Virus record (IMG/VR): IMGVR_UViG_3300025598_000117
Span: 1-30,270 of that record
Strand: one strand, 5' to 3'
Origin: a virus
DNA: 30,270 bases
Part shown: positions 15,668 to 21,093 of the stretch, in pieces
Position numbering within the stretch: the stretch's first letter is position 1
Layout of the letters: every line of letters begins with the position of its first letter
Made by a program: the position numbers and the translations under genes
Notes under the pieces: model-generated
Database searches by the model: none
The model's input: the letters and a program-made list of their open reading frames with translations, nothing else
What the model was told of the DNA's origin: nothing

Positions 15668-15677
15668 GCTGTATAAT
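15649..15677 (+). promoter_or_regulatory. Sigma70 promoter, leaderless geometry
   Basis: TTGACC (15649-15654), 17-bp spacer, TATAAT (15672-15677). The ATG at 15684 is exactly +7 from the -10 box. Confidence 0.7.
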
Positions 15678-15683
15678 AAAGAA

Positions 15684-15872
15684 ATGAAACCAGAACAAGT
15701 AATCTACGCACAACGCTCAGATGGCAGCATTATACCAGTAGATCCCGCACACAGCTATCTAGAAGATTGGGCTAATCATTATGATCTCAAGCTCTATCGC
15801 TTTGATAAGCAGAGTCTCGATCATACCCTATTCTTGCTCAAGTATAGGGACCAAATAGAAAGATTCGGCTAA
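15684..15872 (+). CDS. Tiny paralogue 1 of the HTLFLLKYSD family
   Basis: 62 residues. It ends L-D-H-T-L-F-L-L-K-Y-R-D-Q-I-E, the same tail as in the next two genes (E-H-T-F-F-L-L-K-N-S-D and E-H-T-L-F-L-L-R-Y-S-D) and, more weakly, the minus gene at 28616. The centre has a basic/aromatic segment K-L-Y-R-F-D. The start at 15684 is chosen because the promoter places +1 there; an upstream in-frame TTG at 15666 would lie upstream of the transcript. TAATG overlap joins it to the next gene. Function unknown. Confidence 0.7.
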   Translation: MKPEQVIYAQRSDGSIIPVDPAHSYLEDWANHYDLKLYRFDKQSLDHTLFLLKYRDQIERFG

Positions 15873-16054
15873 TGGCAGCTATACGTTATTTGGAAAACCC
15901 CTATACTGGACGCTATATACGGTTACTCGTCGATGACGGAGATTGGCTTTGGGAACGAGGGCTAGCTGGGTGCCATTTACATGTCTACGAAGAAAATTCA
16001 GCTGAACATACTTTTTTCTTACTGAAAAACAGTGATCGTATAGTAGAAGAATGA
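15872..16054 (+). CDS. Tiny paralogue 2 of the HTLFLLKYSD family
   Basis: 60 residues. R-Y-L-E-N-P-Y-T-G-R-Y near the start matches R-Y-L-E-D-V-K-T-G-L of the next protein, and A-E-H-T-F-F-L-L-K-N-S-D-R-I near the end matches the family tail. It overlaps both neighbours by 1 and 4 bases, so the trio is one coupled operon derived by tandem duplication. Confidence 0.7.
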   Translation: MAAIRYLENPYTGRYIRLLVDDGDWLWERGLAGCHLHVYEENSAEHTFFLLKNSDRIVEE

Positions 16055-16287
16055 CTAGAGTACGCTATCTAGAAGATGTTAAAACGGGCTTGATTACCCG
16101 TGTAAAGCATAATGAAATAGATCTCAAATGGATCAAACACTCTAAAACACTGACAGTTCATGAATTTGACGTAAACAGTGCAGAGCATACCTTGTTTCTA
16201 CTGCGCTACAGTGATCAATTGGGCACCAACGTATCAGAGATGCTGGAAAGAGTTATAATTACAGAATTGGATCCAAAATTACCCTGA
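16051..16287 (+). CDS. Tiny paralogue 3 of the HTLFLLKYSD family
   Basis: 78 residues, ATGA start. It has R-Y-L-E-D-V-K-T-G near residue 4-12, V-H-E-F-D-V-N-S-A-E-H-T-L-F-L-L-R-Y-S-D near 36-55, and an extra 20-residue C-terminal helix absent from its paralogues. It ends 9 bases into the convergent kinase-like gene. Small single-domain beta-alpha proteins are likely; nothing more can be said. Confidence 0.7.
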   Translation: MTRVRYLEDVKTGLITRVKHNEIDLKWIKHSKTLTVHEFDVNSAEHTLFLLRYSDQLGTNVSEMLERVIITELDPKLP

Positions 16288-16971
16288 ACCCACCACAGGG
16301 TCCGTAATGACCATTTGAGCTCCTACACTGGTGTATCTGATCATGAAATTACCACCATGTAGATCAAGACCTTGATTCAGCTTAGTGATTAACTGACAGG
16401 CCTGTATGAGTTTACGATCACGTATATTAGTATAATCACCCTGTTTAGCTGCTGCAGCGATTGATTTTATCATAATAGACCAAATGCCATACTCTCCACG
16501 AACTTTAGGAAAATCAGGTGGATCAACAAATATACGATTGACAAAGCTATTGAATGTGTCAGGATGTATGTGTGCTACAGCAGCATAGGCATCATGAAGT
16601 CTTTCCATAGTGTAGACAAAGCGTGTGCCTTCAGGCTTCTTAAAGCTGTCAGCTACATAGATTCTAGGTAGATAATGATTGCTGCTCATTAAAGGCTGTA
16701 TAGCACGCACATACTGATAATAGGCATTGTTCTTGGGATCGGTAAACTTTCGCTCAACTTTGACTACTAGTGCAGGATCCTGTGAGTGATCAAATACCAC
16801 AGATTCTAAACCATGCCCTATAGACTGCCCTATAGGCAACCCACCTATCCAACGCTTTTCCGCAGTATCAGTAGATCTAAATAGTTTCTGCAAGAAAGTG
16901 GGCTTGACAGTGGCAGGCTGCTGTGTCTGTATGAGATCACGATCTTCTAAGGCAAATTCTCTGTAGCGCAT
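16279..16971 (-). CDS. Protein-kinase-fold protein with CTS-like start
   Basis: 230 residues from the ATG at 16971. Kinase landmarks occur in order: G-H-G-L-E-S-V-V-F near 52-60 (glycine loop), A-L-V-V-K-V near 67-72 (VAIK Lys), M-E-R-L near 120 (hinge), G-L-D-L-H-G-G-N-F-M-I near 205-215 (catalytic H/D-x-x-x-x-N loop) and I-T-D-P near 223 (DFG equivalent). The protein stops soon after, so the C-lobe is short. The start M-R-Y-R-E-F-A-L-E-D resembles capsid-targeting peptides. A small phosphotransferase packaged with DNA, in the way T4 packages Alt, is an inference. A late-type octamer lies 10 nt upstream. Confidence 0.65.
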   Translation of the reverse strand: MRYREFALEDRDLIQTQQPATVKPTFLQKLFRSTDTAEKRWIGGLPIGQSIGHGLESVVFDHSQDPALVVKVERKFTDPKNNAYYQYVRAIQPLMSSNHYLPRIYVADSFKKPEGTRFVYTMERLHDAYAAVAHIHPDTFNSFVNRIFVDPPDFPKVRGEYGIWSIMIKSIAAAAKQGDYTNIRDRKLIQACQLITKLNQGLDLHGGNFMIRYTSVGAQMVITDPVVGSG

Positions 16972-16981
16972 AATAGTTGAG

Positions 16982-16989
16982 TATTTATT
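16982..16989 (-). promoter_or_regulatory. Late-promoter-like octamer (AATAAATA)
   Basis: Minus-strand octamer with one mismatch, 10 nt before the ATG at 16971; predicted leader about 5 nt. Confidence 0.45.
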
Positions 16990-17222
16990 AGTATGTTTGC
17001 CCAAGGTCTATGTGCACCCTAAAAATCTGCGCTGCAAAAAATAAAAGGTCTGGAGATCTCGGCCCCTGGTGATTTTTATCCCCCATGGTGAGGATTTTTG
17101 AGAACTTTTTGAGAACTTTTTGAGAACTTTGGGGGATTTTCGCTGTGCCAAAAATTTTAAAAAGCAACAACTATTTTTGTATGCCTCTCCCAGCCTAAGC
17201 CAAAAGAGTTCTGCAGTGCACC

Positions 17223-17244
17223 GGTGGGGTGCTATAGCCCCACC
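17223..17244 (+). repeat. G4-hairpin element 1
   Basis: GGTGGGG and CCCCACC pair over an 8-nt loop. It lies about 95 bp upstream of the promoter for the gene at 17412 and close to a CTGCAG, as do several other copies. Confidence 0.55.
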
Positions 17245-17338
17245 AGGCATGTGCGAACTACGTAGACACAGCAGTTGACAGGCCTAACGCTGTATGCTAG
17301 TGACTGTACAACATTACAAAAACTTAATAAAAAAACGC

Positions 17339-17389
17339 TTGCACTACTAGCGTAGTGTGTTAGCATTAGCAACGTAGCAATACTGCTAC
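17339..17389 (+). promoter_or_regulatory. Cassette promoter with 5'-terminal stem-loop
   Basis: TTGCAC (17339-17344), 16-bp spacer, TAGCAT (17361-17366). Predicted +1 is 17373; GTAGCA (17374-17379) and TGCTAC (17384-17389) form a stem-loop at the mRNA 5' end, followed by an ACACAC-rich single-stranded leader. An A-rich tract (ACTTAATAAAAAAA) lies upstream of -35 like an UP element. Confidence 0.6.
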
Positions 17390-17411
17390 ATAACACACAG
17401 CACACAACACT

Positions 17412-17762
17412 ATGCAAACGCAACAACAAACAGCAGCAACGCAACAAGCAGCAACGCAAACAAAGCGCAAGTATACCAAGCGCAAGCAGTTGCGTTTAGT
17501 AACTAGCGCTGCTACTACTGCACAAGCGCAAGCAGCAGCAACCGCTACTAACAGCAACGCAGCAACGCGCAACAGCGCATTGCACACACAGCGTATGCTT
17601 AACTTTGCTACAGCGCAAAACGCAACGCAAATTAACAAAGCATTGTATACTAGCAACGTGCGTTATTTGCAAGCCTGTATTGCACATAACACAGCAATGC
17701 AGCAGTTGCAAGCGCAAATTACTGCACACTTGCTTAAAGTAGCAGTGCACTTGCAGTACTAA
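17412..17762 (+). CDS. Ala/Thr/Gln-rich basic protein of extreme composition
   Basis: 116 residues with no Asp, Glu, Gly, Pro or Trp; rich in A, T, Q, N and with K-R-K-Y-T-K-R-K near 18-25. The coding DNA has no TC, no GA and no GG step and only three CC steps over 351 bases. A complete promoter, leader and a 12-bp terminator hairpin support a real gene, though no family is recognised. The protein should be strongly positive and helical, so DNA, RNA or membrane binding is possible. Minus-strand frames here are mirror artefacts of the low complexity. Confidence 0.6.
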   Translation: MQTQQQTAATQQAATQTKRKYTKRKQLRLVTSAATTAQAQAAATATNSNAATRNSALHTQRMLNFATAQNATQINKALYTSNVRYLQACIAHNTAMQQLQAQITAHLLKVAVHLQY

Positions 17763-17786
17763 GCAACAGCGCAGTTAAACATACAC

Positions 17787-17820
17787 AGCACACGCTACGC
17801 AAGTAGCGTGTGCTTTGTTT
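17787..17820 (+). terminator. Rho-independent terminator
   Basis: 12-bp perfect stem AGCACACGCTAC / GTAGCGTGTGCT with GCAA tetraloop, followed by TTGTTTTG, 24 nt after the stop of the preceding gene. Confidence 0.75.
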
Positions 17821-17822
17821 TG

Positions 17823-18167
17823 CCTGTAGCAAACTGACTGTAACAAACAGCAGCCTAACTAAGCGCAGCGCCTAGTGGGAGTATACTAAGCAGTATAAAC
17901 AGCTAGCGGACCTCTGCAGTATTTGGCGGGGTGCAAATCCCACTGGGCAAACGTGCGAAGTTTTTATGTATGTGCATATTAATCAGTAGATGTAATAACA
18001 CTACAAAATCCCACAGTGCTAGCATCGTGTCGAATCTAGCATAATTACACCTGTTGTATACGCAGTAGGTTTAAAAACTAATGTGTAGTTTAATAACCTG
18101 CGCATGCAGTCAGGGGTGCAACCCCACTAGGACTGCTTGCTGTGCACAAGCGCACAAATAAAAAAAG
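17823..18167 (+). other. Non-coding stretch with two structured G4 elements
   Basis: No supported gene. Element 2: GGGG at 17928-17931 with TCCC at 17938-17941, plus a competing pairing of AGTGGGA (about 17874-17880) with TCCCACT (17938-17944). Element 3: GCAGTC and GACTGC (18106-18111, 18131-18136) enclose GGGG-TGCAA-CCCC (18113-18125); just upstream AAACTA/TAGTTT and CGCAG/CTGCG pairs suggest a larger fold. The doubled pairing options look like a switchable RNA or a protein-bound DNA site. Confidence 0.45.
18113..18125 (+). repeat. G4-hairpin element 3 (GGGG-TGCAA-CCCC)
   Basis: Compact hairpin 43 bp upstream of the -35 box of the next cassette, within a longer stem GCAGTC/GACTGC. Confidence 0.55.
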
Positions 18168-18220
18168 TTGCACACACTAGCATTTTGTGTGTATACTAGC
18201 GCTGTAGCACAACGCGCTAC
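18168..18220 (+). promoter_or_regulatory. Cassette promoter with 5'-terminal stem-loop
   Basis: TTGCAC (18168-18173), 18-bp spacer, TATACT (18192-18197). The predicted +1, 18204, is the first base of GTAGC, which pairs with GCTAC (18216-18220). Confidence 0.6.
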
Positions 18221-18242
18221 GTAATACATAAAAGCACAGCAT

Positions 18243-18806
18243 ATGCAACAGCAACAACAGCACATAGCACAGCAAGTAACTGCGTTACTTGCAAACACTA
18301 GCGTAACTTTTGCTTGCGTACAGTACACAACGTCTGTAGCAACAGCAGCAGCACATAAGCACTTAAACATACAAAAGCACACAGTTGCTAACGTACAGTT
18401 GTTTAGCAACATTAACGCTGCTACAAGCGTGTTTGCTAACGCTGTTAAGCGTAGCGCACAGCAGCACACTAACGACCCAGCAGCAGTTGCTAACTTTACA
18501 GCACAGCAAAATTACTTTACGCACACCGACTGCTACAGCATTGTGCAGCATAAAAACAACAGTAATTTGTACTTGTATTGCATTTACAACAATGCGCGCA
18601 GTTACTACACAATTAACAATGTACGCGCCACTAAGCAGCAGGTAGCTGAATACTTAACTGCAAGCGCTGCAAAGCAATTACTTAACGCTAGCCGCGTAAC
18701 GCATAACCTAACGCATAACGTAACGCACAGCGTTGTAGTGCGTACTATTGCGCTGCACAACATTGAGCGCATTAAAGCCAAGCGTAAGCAGTTACAGTTT
18801 GCTTAA
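18243..18806 (+). CDS. Ala/Asn/Thr/Gln-rich protein of extreme composition
   Basis: 187 residues; rich in A, N, T, Q, H, V and nearly lacking Asp (2), Glu (2), Gly (0) and Trp (0). The region 95-140 (T-D-C-Y-S-I-V-Q-H-K, L-Y-C-I-Y-N-N-A-R-S-Y-Y-T-I) reads like a folded beta domain, and the end I-K-A-K-R-K-Q is basic, so this is a real protein rather than repeat DNA. Only about a dozen GA, TC, GG and CC steps occur in 564 bases. Promoter, 5' hairpin and terminator are all present. No family recognised. Confidence 0.65.
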   Translation: MQQQQQHIAQQVTALLANTSVTFACVQYTTSVATAAAHKHLNIQKHTVANVQLFSNINAATSVFANAVKRSAQQHTNDPAAVANFTAQQNYFTHTDCYSIVQHKNNSNLYLYCIYNNARSYYTINNVRATKQQVAEYLTASAAKQLLNASRVTHNLTHNVTHSVVVRTIALHNIERIKAKRKQLQFA

Positions 18807-18827
18807 GCGTTAAGCAAGCACACACAT

Positions 18828-18863
18828 AACGCACGCACTATTTGTTAGTGCGTGCGTTTTTTT
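18828..18863 (+). terminator. Rho-independent terminator
   Basis: AACGCACGCACTA pairs with TAGTGCGTGCGTT over a 5-nt loop and runs into a T tract, 21 nt after the stop at 18806. Confidence 0.8.
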
Positions 18864-18960
18864 ATGAGCGTTATTTGTGTGTGCGCTGCAGCACAGTATG
18901 GGGTACTAATAAATGCGCTGTCATTAACTAACAGCAAGCGAGTCCGCTGCAGTGTAGGGC

Positions 18961-18974
18961 GGGGTGCAAACCCC
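18961..18974 (+). repeat. G4-hairpin element 4 (GGGG-TGCAAA-CCCC)
   Basis: An outer stem CACAGT...ACTGTG surrounds it, similar in layout to element 2 (AGTCCGCTGCAGTGTAGGGC precedes it here; ACCTCTGCAGTATTTGGC there). Confidence 0.55.
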
Positions 18975-19048
18975 ACTGTGACACAAGAGAATGCAAACTT
19001 TGCGTACTAGAGCACAAAAATGTTTTTGTAATCCCCTTACTGCAGCAC

Positions 19049-19100
19049 TTGCAGTCTGCGCGTGTATGCTGTAATATTGCAGTTGTAGAACTACTGCTAC
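19049..19100 (+). promoter_or_regulatory. Promoter with weak 5' stem-loop
   Basis: TTGCAG (19049-19054), 17-bp spacer, TAATAT (19072-19077). Predicted +1 is 19084; GTAG (19085-19088) and CTAC (19097-19100) form a short stem, then GCACACAC as in the other cassettes. Confidence 0.5.
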
Positions 19101-19133
19101 GCACACACTTAACTTAGCACAGGACTTACAGCA

Positions 19134-19355
19134 ATGAGCATGCAAGCAGATTACACAGCGGACGTTACGCGCAACGTCTACGGACACAAGCATACTAGCG
19201 CAGCAGCACGCATTGACAGTTTGCTTATTGACGGCGCTACAGGCGCTGTGTTGGAGCAGGAACGTGCCAGCTGGCGCGATCATCTGCGGCATTTGCGCGA
19301 AGAACACGGACTGCAGATCGTTGTAACAGCAGCAGGGGTTTACATTATTGGCTAA
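19134..19355 (+). CDS. Small hypothetical protein
   Basis: 73 residues with ordinary composition (I-D-S-L-L-I-D-G-A-T-G-A-V-L-E, then R-D-H-L-R-H-L-R-E-E-H-G-L-Q-I-V-V-T). The C-terminal half looks like a helix-strand unit. AGGA lies 10-14 nt before the ATG. It shows the cassette leader but a milder base bias than the two genes upstream. No recognised domain. Confidence 0.6.
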   Translation: MSMQADYTADVTRNVYGHKHTSAAARIDSLLIDGATGAVLEQERASWRDHLRHLREEHGLQIVVTAAGVYIIG

Positions 19356-19393
19356 CGCTTAGGCCAGCGGCTGCAGCACAGCCCGTGTCTAGC

Positions 19394-19422
19394 AGTGGGG
19401 TTTACCTCTAGTAGACCCCACT
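19394..19422 (+). repeat. G4-hairpin variant with long loop
   Basis: AGTGGGGT (19394-19401) pairs perfectly with ACCCCACT (19415-19422); CAGCGG upstream and CCGCTG downstream can add an outer stem. It lies between the genes at 19134 and 19490. Confidence 0.55.
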
Positions 19423-19454
19423 GATTAACCGCTGAACCTCTTTGGAAAAAGTTG

Positions 19455-19483
19455 TTGACAGCAGCGCACACAGGTGTTAGCAT
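19455..19483 (+). promoter_or_regulatory. Sigma70 promoter, leaderless geometry
   Basis: TTGACA (19455-19460), 17-bp spacer, TAGCAT (19478-19483). The ATG at 19490 is exactly +7. An earlier ATG at 19484 would lie upstream of the transcript. Confidence 0.65.
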
Positions 19484-19489
19484 ATGTCT

Positions 19490-19600
19490 ATGTCCATTAA
19501 GTACATTTTGCCCTGGGCCTTTGCCATGTTGTTGCTATTGCTCGGGCACTTTACCGCTGCTATAGTGTTAGCAGCATTGACGCTACTACTGGCCTACTAG
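19490..19600 (+). CDS. 36-residue membrane protein
   Basis: Begins M-S-I-K-Y-I-L-P-W-A-F-A and consists almost entirely of one hydrophobic stretch (runs of L, A, V, I), ending L-L-L-A-Y. It could span the membrane once or form a tight hairpin. The promoter geometry selects the second ATG. A GGGCGGCC terminator follows 48 nt later. Size and hydrophobicity recall small phage proteins that target the host envelope, but no function can be assigned. Confidence 0.55.
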   Translation: MSIKYILPWAFAMLLLLLGHFTAAIVLAALTLLLAY

Positions 19601-19647
19601 TTTTCGTTGAGTGCTTTGTGTTGTGCTGCGGGCTAGACGCCCGCTTA

Positions 19648-19685
19648 GGGCGGCCCTGTCCTAGACGCTGGCCGCCCATTTTTTT
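19648..19685 (+). terminator. Rho-independent terminator
   Basis: GGGCGGCC (19648-19655) pairs with GGCCGCCC (19670-19677), then A and a run of T. A second stem GCGGGC/GCCCGC lies just upstream (19628-19644). Confidence 0.75.
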
Positions 19686-19689
19686 GACT

Positions 19690-20030
19690 CTAAATCCAAA
19701 AACCTAATAGCAAGTCTCAAAGTGCTCAGAGGGGTTGTCTCTGACAACTGATCAGAAGTTTTCCAAACCTGTTGTATCAGCCCCAAGGCCTTGCCAGCTG
19801 ACTTTGCTAAAACAATAGGTTGCTGATCGTTGACCCATGTTCTGTTTAACATTAGACAGCGGCTGTTCAACTAAATCAAAGACCTAATGATAAAAACAGA
19901 GCTGGTTAGTTCAAGTTCCAAAAGAACGGAGTCAATGGAGTCGCTAGGGGTTGCGCAGCTAAAGTCTAGCGAGAACAAGATCTAAGAATCATTGGATCAG
20001 AGTTCTGCAGCGGGGTAATAGGAGAGGAAA
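19690..20030. other. Gene-poor stretch, possibly structured
   Basis: No gene is supported. A minus-strand frame (19661-19870) lacks a good start and ribosome binding site. TCGCTAG and CTAGCGA (about 19940-19970) form a 7-bp inverted repeat, and CTGCAGCGGGGTAAT (about 20006-20020) is one of several copies of that motif in the window. A structured RNA or binding region is possible. Confidence 0.3.
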
Positions 20031-20032
20031 GG

Positions 20033-20057
20033 AAACAGCAGCCCCTAGCTGCTGTTT
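20033..20057 (-). terminator. Terminator of the small minus operon
   Basis: AAACAGCAG / CTGCTGTTT stem with a 7-nt loop; on the minus strand it runs into TTTCCTTTCC. It lies 19 nt beyond the stop at 20076. Confidence 0.55.
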
Positions 20058-20075
20058 CGATAAGTGCTTGTTAGT

Positions 20076-20219
20076 TTAATTCAAATAGTGCTTAACTATG
20101 TAGTAAAACGCTAAAGCAAGCCCGACAATACAAGCCAGTTCCACAAAGGCATCGAACGCGGCTTCCGCTTTTTTCGTTTTACGCTCATAGTATTCTTCAT
20201 TTTCGTAGTCATCATACAC
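20076..20219 (-). CDS. 47-residue single-span membrane protein (GTG start)
   Basis: Starts GTG with AAAGGA 8 nt upstream: Y-D-D-Y-E-N-E-E-Y-Y-E-R-K-T-K-K-A-E-A-A (acidic, then basic), followed by one hydrophobic helix A-F-V-E-L-A-C-I-V-G-L-A-L-A-F-Y-Y-I-V and K-H-Y-L-N. The overlapping ATG frame one base off gives a shorter basic peptide and is rejected. Twelve bases separate it from the upstream 28-residue gene, so both share one mRNA. Confidence 0.6.
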   Translation of the reverse strand: MYDDYENEEYYERKTKKAEAAFDAFVELACIVGLALAFYYIVKHYLN

Positions 20220-20231
20220 AGTTACAGTCCT

Positions 20232-20318
20232 TTACTTGCGTTTCTTTTTAGCGTATGCTGCGCGTGCTGCACTACGGCGTGATGCTGCTTTAACAGAATG
20301 ATTGCGTACTTTTGCCAT
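20232..20318 (-). CDS. 28-residue Lys/Arg-rich peptide
   Basis: Begins M-A-K-V-R-N-H-S-V-K and ends A-A-Y-A-K-K-K-R-K; 11 of 28 residues are Lys or Arg. AAGG precedes the ATG and the leader contains ACACACAAGG, the cassette leader. It resembles the 27-residue Arg-rich peptide encoded at 20771 on the other strand. Possible roles are nucleic-acid or ribosome binding; none is established. Confidence 0.5.
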   Translation of the reverse strand: MAKVRNHSVKAASRRSAARAAYAKKKRK

Positions 20319-20395
20319 ATGTTACCTTGTGTGTTGTTAAACATAACGTCGACTGTGTACTTATACGATCTTATTCTATCAGCGTCAACCTTTTT

Positions 20396-20539
20396 TTAGC
20401 GTGCTTCTCCCAGCAACGTAACGCGGCGTCCTGGGTAAGTGGCCTGTGCTTGACGAATAGCATCAGTGCTATAGTTGCCTTCCATAACAACGTCAAACCA
20501 AGTAGCACCGTTGAATACACGAATTCGATAGGCTCGCAT
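20396..20539 (-). CDS. 47-residue hypothetical protein
   Basis: Reads M-R-A-Y-R-I-R-V-F-N-G-A-T-W-F-D-V-V-M-E-G, then Y-S-T-D-A-I-R-Q-A-Q-A-T-Y-P-G-R-R-V-T-L-L. This strand-strand-helix-strand pattern is typical of a tiny folded phage protein. AAGGA lies 7 nt before the ATG and a good sigma70 promoter is present upstream. No family name known to me. Confidence 0.65.
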   Translation of the reverse strand: MRAYRIRVFNGATWFDVVMEGNYSTDAIRQAQATYPGRRVTLLGEAR

Positions 20540-20574
20540 AACAAGTATCCTTTAGGGTAAAGAGTTGCCCGCCA

Positions 20575-20602
20575 ATAATAGCAGACATAAATTAATTGTC
20601 AA
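20575..20602 (-). promoter_or_regulatory. Sigma70 promoter for the gene at 20539
   Basis: On the minus strand TTGACA, 16-bp spacer, TATTAT. Confidence 0.65.
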
Positions 20603-20637
20603 CCTTTTTCTTTTCTACAAATTTTTGCAAATTTAGG

Positions 20638-20738
20638 TTGAGTTTAAATATCGCTGTACATATACTAGACGGATGCATAGCAGCAAGGTATTTGCTTGTG
20701 TGTGTTACTAAGTGTGTTGTTGCCTTGTTGCTATGCAT
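20638..20738 (+). promoter_or_regulatory. Promoter with long 5'-terminal stem-loop
   Basis: TTGAGT (20638-20643), 17-bp spacer, TATACT (20661-20666). The predicted +1 is 20673, the first base of a 16-bp stem: ATGCATAGCAGCAAGG (20673-20688) with CCTTGTTGCTATGCAT (20723-20738), one G-T pair, and a 34-nt T/G-rich loop. Confidence 0.65.
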
Positions 20739-20770
20739 TTTACAATAACCTTTAACTCGGAGCAAGTGTT

Positions 20771-20854
20771 ATGTCTAGACCACGTGTAAAGGTAACTGCC
20801 CGCGCTCGAGCGCAACGTGCTGCTCGTTACCATCGTAGCCTACGCAGACGCTAA
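20771..20854 (+). CDS. 27-residue Arg-rich peptide
   Basis: M-S-R-P-R-V-K-V-T-A-R-A-R-A-Q then R-A-A-R-Y-H-R-S-L-R-R-R: ten Arg and one Lys. CGGAG lies 8 nt before the ATG, a promoter with 5' stem-loop precedes it and a strong terminator follows, so the unit is a complete monocistronic gene despite its size. It may bind RNA, DNA or an acidic host protein. Confidence 0.6.
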   Translation: MSRPRVKVTARARAQRAARYHRSLRRR

Positions 20855-20877
20855 CGGTGTAGTTAGTGCTGCTGAGC

Positions 20878-20910
20878 AAATAGCGCAGACAATGTCTGCG
20901 CTATTTTTTT
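20878..20910 (+). terminator. Rho-independent terminator
   Basis: 13-bp stem AAATAGCGCAGAC / GTCTGCGCTATTT with AAT loop and a T run. Confidence 0.85.
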
Positions 20911-20949
20911 GACTTGAACAAACGCATCATGGACTTAGCTGTCATCTGT

Positions 20950-20962
20950 GGGGTGCAACCCC
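20950..20962 (+). repeat. G4-hairpin element 5 (GGGG-TGCAA-CCCC)
   Basis: Located 58 bp upstream of the -35 box for the gene at 21094 and 40 bp after the previous terminator. Confidence 0.55.
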
Positions 20963-21020
20963 GGTGGCTGTAAGCGTTTACATGTGTGTAAAAAGTTAAC
21001 AAAACTTAATAAAACTATGC

Positions 21021-21074
21021 TTGTGTTATGTAAGCACATGCTATAGCATTAGCAGCGTAGCACTACTGCTACGC
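21021..21074 (+). promoter_or_regulatory. Cassette promoter with 5'-terminal stem-loop
   Basis: TTGTGT (21021-21026), 17-bp spacer, TAGCAT (21044-21049). Predicted +1 is 21056, inside the first base pair of GCGTAGCA (21055-21062) / TGCTACGC (21067-21074). The upstream tract TTAACAAAACTTAATAAAA is shared with the other cassettes. Confidence 0.65.
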
Positions 21075-21093
21075 ACACACAAAAGTAAACACA

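Larger units (their letters stand above)
17005..17411 (+). other. Non-coding junction: repeat copy 2, 11-bp tandem repeat, G4-hairpin
   Basis: No supported gene. 17005-17077 is copy 2 of the 73-bp direct repeat, lacking the promoter -35. 17100-17131 is GAGAACTTTTT three times (the third copy loses its last T bases). 17223-17244 is the first GGTGGGG/CCCCACC hairpin of the cassette family. From about 17300 the base composition switches to the GA/TC/GG/CC-poor type. Minus-strand open frames across 17008-17656 are low-complexity shadows. Confidence 0.6.

Noticed and set aside
17872-17948. A tRNA gene, since GCCTAGT pairs with ACTGGGC and GGGGTGCAAATCCC resembles a T arm
   Set aside because: No proper D arm or anticodon arm, T stem mismatched and T-loop lacks the TTC. 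The other copies of the element have 5-6 nt loops and no acceptor stem.
17008-18551. Cys/Leu/Val-rich minus-strand ORFs (for example 17232-17459, 17366-17656, 18110-18469)
   Set aside because: They are antisense to plus-strand genes with full promoter and terminator signals; avoidance of GA and TC removes stop codons on the minus strand and creates false long frames.
19661-19870. Minus-strand ORF of 69 codons
   Set aside because: TTG start without ribosome binding site or promoter, no protein-like pattern, and it overlaps a strong plus-strand terminator.
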